Source: Paramarasmius palmivorus
Lineage: Eukaryota; Basidiomycota; Agaricomycetes; Agaricales; Marasmiaceae
Length of the DNA stretch: 64,000 nt
NCBI GenBank assembly: GCA_037176845.1
Contig: JAYKXP010000067.1
Location: 248,001 to 312,000 of the forward strand
Reading direction: 5' to 3'
Positions 43,475 through 54,907 of this stretch are shown piece after piece. The notes beneath the pieces were generated by a model that worked only from the letters and a program-made list of their open reading frames with translations, was not told the origin of the DNA and ran no database searches. The position numbers and the translations under genes were made by a program. How positions within the stretch are numbered: position 1 is the stretch's first letter; every line of letters begins with the position of its first letter.

Positions 43475-46400
43475 TTAAACTGAAACAATTGATACAGGTG
43501 ACTCTATACGCTGCCTTTTGAACCTCGGCAGGCTACTAGTACTGGTCGACGAAGATGAACACGTAGAGGTACCGTCGATTTCGCTGTTCACATGAACACG
43601 AATACTATACCGCGCGCAAAAATCATCAGCAAATGCCCATTTGAACGAGGTGCATTGACGGACGGAAAGAACCAGATATGCGTTACCGAAAGAACAAACC
43701 TCTCCTCTAAGCAACGCTTCAACCACATGAAGCATTAACTTGTCTCTCCGCAAATCTTGAAGTAAGCATGCCTTTACCTCAGCTGCGGTCAGCTGTTGAC
43801 GGTTTAAGCCATCGCAAGCCGCCAGAAACGTGACGCATTGCTGAGCAAAGAATGCATACCACAACGACCAGATGGACAGATCCAGCCCTACTTGTCTATC
43901 TCGAATCCTAACCCTTTCGTGCAGCGACCCTAGGATGTCGGATCCTAACTGCCTTAGGCGCTGAAATCCGGATTCGAATCTAGACCAAGCTCCACCGCCG
44001 ACATATCGACTAGCCCACAAGATCGTGCCAAACTCCACAACGGCCAGCAGGGAAAACAATTGAAGTAGTCCGTCCAATGTCAAGATATTTGGAATATGTT
44101 GCACGGAGGTCTCGGTGGTGGTACAATCTCCCACGTACTGAACAGGTGTACGAACGATTACATCATGCCACAGAATAACAATCCTGGCTAGCAATTCGAT
44201 CGAAACCATATTATCGTTGAGCAGCGTAGACGAACTGTCGAAGAGATGACGGATGATTCCCCAGTAAGAGGATTCTAAATTCGACGAGCAGTAGAAATGA
44301 CTTCCGTGGCAAACCGTAGGTTCCAGTGTAACGAATGCATAGGGAGTCCCTGGTCGAAGAAGCCTAGGAACTAGCATCTCAGTGTAATATACCACACACA
44401 AAAAGCAAAGACTTACAGTTTATCGCCAGCCAACAAGAGCACTCCAGTGACGTCGTTCACGTCCAATATATGATTAGGGGATAGCTTGAAATTGTTTCCG
44501 TCGACGTACACCTTTCCATCATCAACCGGCACACCTAGAAAAACAAGCAATGCGCCCTCTTTAACATATATCTCGGTATTGAGCCCAACAGGTGCCGCAG
44601 GAGAAAAATGATGAGCGTTAGCGGAACTGACGAAATGCCAGTTCAGCTCTCCGATTATATCGCACAGCTTCTCTATTCCCGCTTTTTCAGGAACATAGAC
44701 TCTGGAAAACGAACTGGTGCTGATAGAGCGAGAAACACTGTCGTTCCAGGGATCCGGAATTTTCGGGAAACACAGGATTCATCCTAGATTCGAGGTGTCT
44801 CGAGCATGATCAAGAAATTCCATGAACGACGCTGTCACGGTATTCCCTCCGAAACCAGCGCCAAACATGGTAAACGAATAATCTGTAAACCAAAAGAATG
44901 GATCGACAAACAAAAAACGCAATCCAAAAAAGGAACTCACCAACAACCATGCGCATGGCGGTACAGGATCCAATCTCGCTTAAAGTACTTCGTTCGACTC
45001 CCCTTCCAGCAATACGATCTCCTTGAACTAGCACGTGAGACAAACGTAGAAGTTCCCGGAGACTATCTCCACGCTCCAACTCCAGGTAGCGTTTCGATGC
45101 AATACAGGTAATACCAGCAGGTTCCACGCCAGCCAACGCTCGCAAAAGGCCATCGTTGTCGGAACATCTTCTGCTTGACGCTGTTAACCTATGAAAGAAA
45201 GCCGCTCTGCCATGCCGCTCCTGATACGAGTTGGAGCGGTCAACCAACGAAGCCAAAACATCAGCTATTGCACTATCCTACAGATTTGGCCTCTCAGTCT
45301 TAGCTTTTGATAAAGTCACGGAGAATGAATTTGGCTCACATAAAAGCACGGCCAATATTTCCTCGATTTGCAATCAGGAGTTAAAAACAAATAGCCGTCG
45401 CCAGTGATGCGCTGAAAAAGAGAGTTAAACGGCATCTACCAACCTAAAACAGACCATACCTCTCTCCAACTGGTGTTCATTGTGACAGCGTTTACCGAGC
45501 TGCAGCCTGTCACAACGTTTCCCCCCATAACAGACGGGCTATGTTCCATAGAGACGCACACAGACGATAGATTGAACAACGTGGTTTCACTCGAACTGCT
45601 CAACTTCTGCTTCTGTGAATAGTTGCCACCAACGATTTCCAGCGGACCGCCGAACGAGCTGTGTACAGCCCCTGAAGACGGAGCTGGCAAATTGTCCATC
45701 GAAGAACGCACTACACTGCGAGTCTCGGGTTCAGATGAATGTGCACCGGGAAGCAGTGTCTGTCTCGGTACATCCAAGTCAGTCTCTGAATCCGATGTCC
45801 TAACATCAGCATCCTATGTGCAAAGAACTATATAAACAGCAATAGCTTTCAGAAGGTCAAATACGCACCACAGAAACGATCGAATCAGCATCATTCAGTG
45901 AGCAATGAGCATCTAGATAGGAGGTAAATACGTTAAGCGCAGACAAGACAACGCACTAGCCAACCTGTGCGACCATCGACTACAGCTGTTCCCGGTTCAT
46001 ACTGTAAAGCTACCGGCATCGCTATAAGTTTTCCAGAAGCTACCAAAAGACCAGATTAAATCATAAAATCGAACGAAGAATCGGAATACTTACAAGGCAT
46101 AAAAAAGCGACTTTCTGGCTTTGCCAGCGATACCAGCGGAAGAGCTGATTTCAGAAAGTCCTGCAAAGCATCCACCGACGTCGACTCGCCTCGTCCTATT
46201 GCAAGTAAATGGCGCCAAAGCATTCGTTCTATGCGCAATAGAATACCAGGTTTCATATTGCCATAATGATACCACGCCTAGATACTATCGTCAGTGACTG
46301 CAAGAAAACGAAAGATAAAGAATCCTTCGCACCCTCAAAACCTGAAGCCGAGTGACATTCGTGGACATAGAAGCTACATCCGACAATAACAGCAACGGTG

Positions 46401-47543
46401 ATATCGCCAACGCAAGCAGTAACGGTTGTCGAAGCCGAGTAATAACCGGCACATTACGGGGAATACTACACTCCAAACCTTCTTGCTGAGCTTGGCTACG
46501 AGATCCACAACGTGATTAATACCTTGCAGTCAATATATCAAACAGCCTTACCTAGTAAGATCCGCGACCAATTTCTTCCAGGTCGAAGGTAGGTCAATAC
46601 GCCCCTACAAAAGAGGAAACAAGAATATCAGGACACCAATATACCTAAAAAAAAAAAGAGTACAGCTTACCCGAACCAGATGGTTTATGAAAAAGGCTGC
46701 CCCATCAAGATTACTCAAAGCCTTTGTTACCGTTAGCGACGCGTCCCTCTTAGAGATGGATTCGAGCTGGCGAAAAGCAGCTGCCAAAAGTCGACGAGAA
46801 GAACTGGATCCGAAATCACTTGGACTTGAAGAGGGCTGTAAGCTACTTCCCGCTAACTGGAGGCACGTTTGCAGATGCGTCAATACATTAGGCCAGCCTT
46901 GTGAACATTCGGAAAGAGACGCTATCCCCCACTTTTAAGACACGTTTGAGCATAGTAAACCAGTGCGAAAGAGAGTACACGTGCCACTTTAGCCGTAGAA
47001 CCCAACAACTTTGTCTTCTTCATCATAGGACGATTTTCAGCAGGAGTGCTGGGTGGCACAGGATCTCCTGTCTCGGACACCATGCAAGCGATATCGAGGA
47101 ATCGAAACCCAAAGAGAATTGCTGACAAAGAACCTGCTGACTTCTGATTGTCGTACAAACTAGCTTGGTTTTCTAGAACAGCTCGGCACGTGTCATTGGT
47201 ATCGTACTCTAGCTGTAATTCTTGTAATAAAGACGACGCCATGGCCTACGAGAACGTCAGACTGGCATTAGCTATCAGACCACTTCAATGAACTCACACG
47301 GAGGTCGCTAGGTAACATTCTGCCACGATCCTTCCTCTGAAACACGTATCCAGACACCCAAGGTAAATCCAAAAACAAAGGTATGTCCACAGGATCCACA
47401 TTCGATCCAGCCGAAGAAGAACCATTTTTAATCTTCGAACGAGGAGATTTCGGGACACCGGTATGTTGAGATTGACCGCCGCCCTTGCTAACAGGTCGAA
47501 TAAGCCCCATACGACGACTGGACAAAGGGACAGAGGAACTCAT
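43475..47543 (-). CDS. JmjC-domain-like protein with degenerate iron site
   Basis: Intron-dense gene of about 12 exons starting MSSSVPLSSRRMGLIRPVS at 47543. The N-terminal two thirds are helical and unrecognised (MASSLLQELQLEY, WPNVLTHLQTCLQLA). The C-terminal part resembles fungal JmjC cupins: LNWHFVSSANAHHFSP, GLNTEIYVKEGALLVFLGVP, then in the final exon PGTPYAFVTLEPTVCHGSHF. JmjC enzymes use Fe(II) and 2-oxoglutarate to remove methyl groups from histones or hydroxylate proteins. The third metal His (CHGSHF) is present, but the usual H-x-D/E is HHFSP, so the iron site appears lost and the protein may act as a reader or scaffold. A frame step near 46940 is best explained by a 47-bp intron with donor GTACTC. 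Confidence 0.6.
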
Positions 47544-47689
47544 AGACGACGCTCCAGGAAGGCGATGGAAGGAAGGAAGAAAGGCGGGCGAACACGCAAG
47601 GCTTCGCTATTCCCTGTCCAGGATCCATTTAAATTACATAAATGACAACTGAAAGTACCGCACGATGTCCATGGAACGTAACCCAAATC

Positions 47690-48727
47690 CTATGGCATGT
47701 CCATATCCAGCTGGGAGCGAGCATCCAGGGCAAACGAATTACTCAGCCTGGAGAATAGATCTTGAATGAAGATAGTAAGAGAGTTGAGATCGAAAGTCGA
47801 CGAATATGAATAGGGTCCCATGTGCTCCAAAAAGGCACTGCTCAAGTTTTCGAAAAGATGAGGTTCATAACGAACGATTCGAGATAGGTTGTTTTGGCCA
47901 GGCGCTGTCGCTGTGGAGCCTGATTCGATGGCAAAGTCGAAGTGAAGATCAAAGGCAAAAGCTGTGAGAGAGACCGAAACAATAAGCCTTAATGTCACCC
48001 CAGATTCAATGGATAAACTCACGATAGGCCCGCAGATCCTGTCCAACCGAGACAAACACATCAAGTCGACACGACGCACTATAAACCACCAAGGAATCTG
48101 CTCGAGTGCTTGCTTGAAGCGACAATATGTGGAGACCCGTCGCTGCTCTAAGCAACGACAAAACGAGCTGAGTCCTAACGTCCGTATTCGATTCCCAGTC
48201 TATGAGAAACCATGATCAATACGTGCGGATACTGGCTTAAAACAACCGCCTACCGTCAGAAGCAAACGAAGACGGAAATGCATGGTATTGAGGTTCCCTT
48301 GTCATAAACATCTTTTCCAGGAAGATATTTCTAACGCTACCATTGTAGCACGAAGAATACGTCGAGGGTTAACAACTCACTCAGCTCCTTCTAACCTTGG
48401 TCGACGGGGCGAAGCTGCACTGACTTCAAGCAGGAGGGCTTGCAAATTGCGGATAGCTTCGTCTTTAACTAAGTATGTTAAATAACGCAATGAGCACCAT
48501 GCATCAGATAAAAACAACATACCTGCGAGCTCCTTCCGCAGCCTTTCCTGGACGACCAAAAGCCTTTCATCCTCTATTCCACTCTGACTCTCCCCTCGTC
48601 CATAAACAAAAGAAGACACCGAGGAGCGAAAGAAACCCTGTTCATTTAAGGAAAGGAAACCAAGATATGATGGTAATGAACTCACATTAGACGATCCTTG
48701 AATAGATTCATGATGTTCATCAGACAT
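47690..48727 (-). CDS. Hypothetical multi-exon protein
   Basis: Minus-strand gene beginning about MSDEHHESIQGSSN, with exons containing LGFLSLNEQGFFRSSVSS, DEAIRNLQALLLEVSAASP, TQLVLSLLRAATGLHILSLQ and LTIFIQDLFSRLSNSFALDA, ending LDMDMP at 47690. Helical, no recognised domain. It lies head-to-tail 150 bases upstream of the JmjC-like gene, on the same strand, so it could in principle be a 5' part of that transcript. An upstream ATG near 48817 is possible but is followed by a GTAAGT that looks like a splice donor. Confidence 0.4.
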
Positions 48728-48976
48728 AAGTACGCGAGGTAAACGAGAGAAACGTGGTTCCGTGGGAACCACGGCAATCGTTACATGCTTGCACTTACCA
48801 AATTGAACAGTCATCACGCTAGCCTTTAAAAACACCCAGGCACCAGAGCAACTTAAACTGACTAGGAAGCACACTTGACAAGCGAATCAAACGCGATAAT
48901 CTGCTGGTCATGGTAAACCCGATAGAAGAAGGACCTAACCTCAAGAAAGTTACAGGATCCATTCAACCAACATCGA

Positions 48977-48984
48977 TATATAAA
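48977..48984 (+). promoter_or_regulatory. TATA box of paralogue C
   Basis: TATATAAA lies 69 bases upstream of the ATG at 49053. It is a near-consensus TATA element at the expected distance for a fungal gene. Confidence 0.6.
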
Positions 48985-49052
48985 CGTTCAGATTCACACC
49001 GAAAGCTTCACAGCTTCATCCTTCCCTTGGAATATTTTCCCTCGCTGAAGGA

Positions 49053-50975
49053 ATGCGTGGACTAAACAACCTGTACGTCTACATCCACTCACAAGATCAC
49101 CCTCAGCTAATACCTTCTCAGTCCAGACACAGCGCAAACCCCGTTATTCGACGCACTTCCTCTCCAAGACATCGCTCGCTTGAGGTCTGTCTCTAATGCC
49201 TTGAACAGCGATGTTAGGCAATACGATCACTCTGCGTTTGGCTTTGAAAAGCTCTACGGTCAATTCTTTCCACTGGAATCACAGCGAACGATCTTCCTGA
49301 AGAAACAAGCCGAAACGGAGGCGCTTGTCTCTGGTTCGACTCTGGTTTCGGTGCTATCCCGCGATGGATTCAAGCCCTCCGATCTCGATGTCTTTCTCCA
49401 ACAGAAGCACGTCATGTCTATGGGACAAACCATCATGGAGTTGAACTATAAGTTCGTGCCGCTGTCGACAGTGATGGAAGGGAACAAGAAAAAGAGCGAA
49501 CAACAAATGGACATCTTCGAGGAAGCGGTTTTAGCCGAGCTGTCTTCCTGGGTACCCAACACAGGCGACATAACGGACCGATACAAGAACTCGGCTATCG
49601 CAGGAGTTTTCAATTTCGCGAAGGACTCTGGAGAAAAAATACAGTTAGTAGCAACAAGGGGAGAACCCATCGAAGCGATTCTAGGTTTTCATTCCAGTAC
49701 GTCTGTTTACGAGACTCTTTAGGTTTCTCTAACTTCGAACTACAGCTCTGGTCATGAATTTTGCAACTACAACCCACATCTGCTCACTTTATCCTACGAA
49801 ATCCTTCATCAACAAGGAAGCCATCTACGTGAAGGACTTTACGCTCCCAGTCATCAAAGCGGTCCAGAAGTACGAGCAGAGAGGCTGGTCCACCGTTAAT
49901 ATGATATCTGCCGAAGAAGCCCTTGATGGCAACAGCGAAATCTCGTTCAAAACACGATGGATCGGAGACTCTCATTGTTGGATTACGAAGCTTCCCGACA
50001 TCCCTAATTTCACGACGCCTTCCGATGCTTATCGTAACCTATGGACAACTTCGTGGCACATCCACTGTCCCGGCCCCCATTCCATCCGCCTCGTCATTAA
50101 TCGATTTCAAAGTCGCAGCCTCCAGCAAAGCTATCTGGTTACGTGGGAAGTAGAGAAGGCCATTTGGGCCCATCCATGCTTTCGTATGTTGGAAGAAAAG
50201 ATTAGATGGAGGATGGCGAATCGATACCAAGGAAACACGAGCGATGGGCAGCCAAACTCACCCGTCAACAATACACACGACACCGAGTTGGGACGTGAGC
50301 CAACATGGACTTCCAGCAGGTGAGGAAATCCTTTAAAAAATCAACTATGGCCGGTACTCATCGCTTGCAACTTATAGAAGAATCAACACGCCTTTCTCAA
50401 AGAACGACGAATCCCAATGGCTATACGTGTTTGACCCGAAAGTATGCAACCACAGGTACGCGTACCAATACCGCGAGCTAGCTGAAAAAAACCTCATTTG
50501 CATCACACAGGAGCACCAGCAACGTAGCAGACCTAGAAGACGCCGTCGTTGAATACCTGCACGAACTGTATCCAATGTTCGATGAAACGTTCAAGGCGAA
50601 CGAAGTAATCCGCCGAATGAGGGACGAATTTGCCATGGCTAGACGGTTCTACAACGGTATGAAAGGTCCGTGCAGCTACGCAACTGGTCACACCATTTCC
50701 GCGATCATGAGGTTCGTTGATACCGTGAAACGGATTCAGTTCAAAGATACAGTCAAGGTACGCATGACAACCGAACCGATCCTTACCAGGCGCTCAACCT
50801 TTCTCAGTTCACGCTGAGATTCTCCCAAAAGAAAAGGCAAATGGTATGGACGACTTGCATAGTCTTCGTCCGCCCGGAGTTTATTTTACCTATCAAGAAG
50901 GAATTGGCTACATGGCCCGGGGAAGTCTTTGATTCGTCTAGGGTAATAATGAGGGTAGCAACTGATCTAGACTAG
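49053..50975 (+). CDS. F-box / nucleotidyltransferase-like protein (paralogue C)
   Basis: Six exons (49053-49072, 49122-49696, 49746-50319, 50378-50455, 50511-50757, 50808-50975) join in frame to 553 residues. A short F-box-like segment, LFDALPLQDIARLRSVSN, is followed by ALVSGSTLVSVLSRDGF and PSDLDVFLQQKH, a close match to the G-S and D-x-D pattern of the nucleotidyltransferase fold. The phase-1 intron after GFHS is at the same place as in paralogues A and B, and the downstream MNFATTTHICSLYP and WHIHCPGPHSIRL segments align with paralogue A (MNIMTYSHLISLFP, WHIMYAVPGGISL). Both acidic residues are intact. Function is not established. The C-terminal 200 residues have no counterpart in A. Confidence 0.78.
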
Positions 50976-51339
50976 TTTTCAATGTAATTCCACCGATGTC
51001 ATGGATGTATTTGAAAGGAATGCTATCGACTGCCAAGTAACACCTTCAACTTAAAACCAATGAAGTAAACAGGACCGTCCAACATCGGTCTAACAGAACA
51101 TCGTCGACAATGCCAACAGCATATCAACAGAATACATGCCAAAAATCGAATCACACTCGAGTTTACTGCAAGAACCGACAACCAAAGAACAGATGAGCTG
51201 ACAAGAAAAGCGGACGTTACCGGGAGAAACGACAAGCTTAGGAGTAGATAAGTACAGAAAGACTTGAAAGAAAGCAGCGGACGGCAACAATCGTGCTACG
51301 GACAAACACCAGTTCGTCTATACTCCGCTAGTGCTGTTA

Positions 51340-51475
51340 GGGCTCGGGCTTGGCCAGAAAACCATGGCTTGGGCTCGGCCTGAGGAGGCTCGGGCTCAAC
51401 AAAATCGCAAGCCAGGACTTAGGCGAAAACGAAGGCCCGGCTCGGGTTTGGCTCGGGCTCAGGCTAGGGCTTATT
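51340..51475. repeat. GC-rich GGGCTCGGGCTT repeat tract (left)
   Basis: Irregular repeats of GGGCTCGGGCTT, GGCTTGGGCTCGG and GGCTCGGGCTCAGGC. Similar words recur at 52375-52500 and 31640-31740. Such tracts resemble the subterminal regions of some fungal hAT elements. The element boundaries and target duplications were not found. Confidence 0.45.
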
Positions 51476-52190
51476 TAGCTTGCGAAGAGTCGAGACCAAA
51501 TATCCGGACGAGGTGGAATCCTCGGAACAGTTGAGAAACAAGTAACACAGCTGGAGCCAGTAACAATGAAAGCATGGAAGTGAACCATCCTATTGCGTGG
51601 TGAGCAACAAAGTGCTGGCTTGTCGGAAGCAGTGTTCCATTTGTCGATTGACCTGTTGAATGCATGATCTTGAAACCTATGAGGAACAATAAGTAGACTT
51701 TTGATAGAGACAAACTAACACGCACTCTCATGCTTGACGACCGTGTCGCCTGTGATGGTCAGCTGCAAGGAAACGAGAAGTGATAAGGATCTTTGCCAAA
51801 TGTGAGCCAGGCTTATAAGGGAACGAGTGGTGTTGCCAATCCCGATCCATACTAAAGACACGATATGGGCTGTATGGTTGTGGAACGCGTAGAGCTGCAC
51901 ATCAGGTTCATCAGTCGCGTATCTCGTCAGGCCTTAAACTGCGTCATTCGCGGGCTTGGTCGATATTTCTCACTGACAGTTTTCACGCATCATGTCGAAG
52001 TAGAAGATGAATATATTGCTGAAGGTATCTAGGATTCTGATGCAAACATGAGAACATGGACAGAGGACTGAAAACAACTGAGTACTCACCTCCCTCATAT
52101 CTCTCGTCTCTGACAACTTTTCAATGGTTCTAGAAGCATCTCCACACCGGATAACCTAGCGATGAATGTACCTTGTCTAGTCAGTATGGG
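51471..52190 (-). CDS. Probable membrane protein (partial call)
   Basis: Minus-strand exons in order: VIRCGDASRTIEKLSETRD (ending at a GTGAGT donor near 52090), ILDTFSNIFIFYFDMMRENC, LYAFHNHTAHIVSLVWIG with RSLSLLVSLQLTITGD, and finally HHAIGWFTSMLSLLLAPAVLL ending LDSSQAK. The last is split here for length: HHAIGWFTSMLSLLL then APAVLLVSQLF. At least two strongly hydrophobic segments suggest an integral membrane protein. I do not recognise the family, the 5' end was not found, and one junction (about 51960-51900) is unresolved. It sits exactly between two GC-rich repeat tracts, so it may be a gene carried or trapped by a mobile element. Confidence 0.4.
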
Positions 52191-52374
52191 GTAAGTGTAA
52201 GGGATAATTGGACGAAACACCTCACAATCTTAGCCATAAGATGGTCAGATTTCCGCTCTACACTGTCCGGAAATGCGTCTTGGTAGCGTTCTCGTCGTCG
52301 TCATTGACGAAGAAAAAGGACGCGTCATCAGCCGTGAGAAAACATTCCGAATGGAGTCCACTTTACCGAAACCT

Positions 52375-52500
52375 CCGGGCTCAGCGCTCAGCGCTCAGGC
52401 CTTGGGCTCGGGCTTCAAAACTTCAAGCTAGGCCCTAGGCAATAGTAAGCCTTTTGCAAGGCCTGGATTAGAGAGGGCCTGGCTCGCCCTGACGCTTGTA
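52375..52500. repeat. GC-rich GGGCTCGGGCTT repeat tract (right)
   Basis: Contains CTCAGCGCTCAGCGCTCAGG, CTTGGGCTCGGGCTTC and GGGCCTGGCTCGCCC. Words shared with the 51340-51475 tract are in the same orientation, so the two are not simple terminal inverted repeats. Confidence 0.4.
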
Positions 52501-52610
52501 GTCCGAGCCATGACAGCACTATACTCCCCTGCCCTCACGCAAAGACATAGCACCTCCAATTTATACCATTCAAACAACGCTACGAAAACACCAGCCAACA
52601 GTACAATATT

Positions 52611-54861
52611 CTACTCATCAGAATCGACCTCATAGGGAGCACACAAGTCATCGGCCAACCGCAAAGGTCCATGCCACATCCAGAGCACCAGGCTCTGCTT
52701 CTCGCACAATACTACCACCAAATCTTCATCCACGCATCCTTTAGGTGTCTGAGGTCGAAGCTGAAGCACGCCCCTGGGCAGCTCTTCACTGGGCATAATA
52801 CAAAGCACATCCAAGACGCTGCCAAAGTTGAACACTATGAAGTGCTTCTCTGGAATGGACGAGCGAAGCTTAGCGAGTTGTGGTTCGCGTCGAGCTAACA
52901 AGTACTGGACATAATACCGGATAAAACCCTTATCGCAGTACAAGTTTTTGTGGAGGCCAACTGAACCAAGAATGAAAATCTATAAACGCCAATAGCATAA
53001 GGTCAACGTACCTCCACGCTGTTGTTGGATATCCTTGCACTTCAGACGATGTCGCTTCCAGTCCACCTTTTGGCAATACCTTGTACAATACGAAGTCTGC
53101 ACACATCCATAGCACTTCATGCATCGACCATCCTCAGATTCGTCCTAAGATAACAATCAACTAAAAACAACAACACAACATAGAAGAAAAGACCTCACAT
53201 CAGACAAATCGTCATCTTCTTCACCACAGTTCTCTCCGTCGCAAACCTCGACAATATCTCCAGCGACCGGATCTTCCTTAGAAGGATAAAATGCGGCGCC
53301 TCGAGTCCGCTGCAAAACAATTGGCATCGACGAAAGCACCAGCAGAAACGAAAACAATTACATTAACGCCCGTCTCCTTTTCTTCTGCACTCACAGCTTT
53401 GGGAGGTGCAGCGACATCATCACGGCTGTCTGTACAAACCCCTCTTTCAGTATGCTCTTCCCTGACAGCCGCCAATTCTTCTTTGAGATCGTACAGTTTC
53501 TCATCGGAAAGAGGCGCCATCATAATTCGTCTGGGACACTTTAAAAACATCAGCAATGGCCTACAATGAACCAACAAACTAACCTCCGGATTTGCGCATC
53601 TTCGAACACTATCGTATCGATAGGTAGACTTCTTGTATGCCGAATGTACCCCGAACACAACGGAGACGACCTGCAACCACTTCTTCCATGAAGGCAGTAC
53701 AGCAAAATCACGGTGGAACGAACAGCGAACACCACACCGGATCACGCGAAGCACGGAAGGCGTAAGTAAATGCGGGGTGAAGGAATTGAGCAAGGCGTCG
53801 CATTCCTCAATCATATCTTGCCGATGGGTCCAGACAGGCGATAGCTTCGAACGACGGACCTCCACCTCCAAGAAAAACCTAATGCTGGAAATCGCCTCGA
53901 AAAGACCCTGGTTCAACGCGTCAAGGATCCAACCCGAACTGCCTCCTCTAGCAGCAACGATACGCAAAAAACGGAAACATAAGATCGAAAGTTTGGCGAT
54001 CGATTCCGTGTCCAATTGAGAGGATACTGTCTTGCCTTCAGCCGTTTCACAACGAAGAGCTCTCATCAGAGATGAGACACAGCGAGCGAACCAACGAGGC
54101 GCATCCGACATCAGCAGCTTCCCCTTGTTCAAGGGATATAGTTGTACCAAGGCTACACCCACTGCATGCAGTTCCAGGGTCCTACTGAGAATATTGCGAC
54201 CGGTCGTCAAACGGGAAAACCGCTTAAGAGCAACCAACGCAAAATCCACAGCTGGAGTATCCTCGACTATGGACCGGATTAACTGAGGAAGCGATGCTGT
54301 ATCATAAACCTCGGTTGACCAGAACGAATGGACCAAAACCGAAACGACAGGGCAAAGCACAGTGTCGTCCACAGTCAGGGCGCCAAACAAAACCCGAACA
54401 CAAAAACGGAGGAAAGACTTCGATTGGGACAGAAGTTTGGTAAGCGGAGATTTGGCATGATGATGAACCAACACGAAGGCCAGGTCGAAGATGCTGTGGA
54501 TGACACGATTGTACCAAGTTGCGGTCTGCATGACAAGAGGTGCCGTCGATATTCCACCAAACGAAGGACTCCATCCCTCCAAAACAAGAAACCACTTCCA
54601 CATAATGACCCATGTTTCAGCTTCGTTCATTCCAGGGAACACAGTGACTTGGCGATGATGGCCGTAGTAACATGGCAACAAGTACACCGCATAGACCTCC
54701 AGAGCCTTGACTGCTTGGATGCATCGAGAACCCACTACGCATTGAGGATCCTTGTCGGATGGAACTGGAATATCCAACATATCGCGAACATGCTTCAACG
54801 TTTTGGGATCAGAAGTAGCGGCCATCCTCTGAAGTCTCTCTATCGGAATCGACTTCGACAT
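52611..54861 (-). CDS. MYND-type zinc-finger protein
   Basis: Starts MSKSIPIERLQRMAATSDPK at 54861; a large helical region of about 440 residues fills the first exon. After a 45-bp intron the frame continues through a possible coiled coil (LKEELAAVREEHTERG), an acidic stretch (CGEEDDDLSD), and then the MYND core CMKCYGC, SYCTRYCQKVDWKRHRLKC in adjoining exons. The last exon gives LHKNLYCDKGFIRYYVQYLL and ends YEVDSDE at 52611. MYND fingers bind proline-rich peptides in other proteins, often in chromatin repression. The usual first zinc pair seems to be RRCANPECPRR, placed about 100 residues before the rest of the finger; CDGENC just ahead of the core is an alternative. The upstream sequence has a GTGAGT to GTAG intron ending at the ATG, so a 5' untranslated exon is likely. 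Confidence 0.82.
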
Positions 54862-54907
54862 CTACGTCCACGTATCAGGACGAAGTAGAAGAAAGATACA
54901 CAAGCAC

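Noticed and set aside
46900..46970. Frameshift mutation in the JmjC-like gene
   Set aside because: A 47-bp intron with donor GTACTC and acceptor AAAAG restores the frame, so a pseudogene call is not required.
51340..52500. A complete hAT element with terminal inverted repeats
   Set aside because: The shared GC-rich words are in the same orientation at both ends and no transposase fragment or target duplication lies between them.
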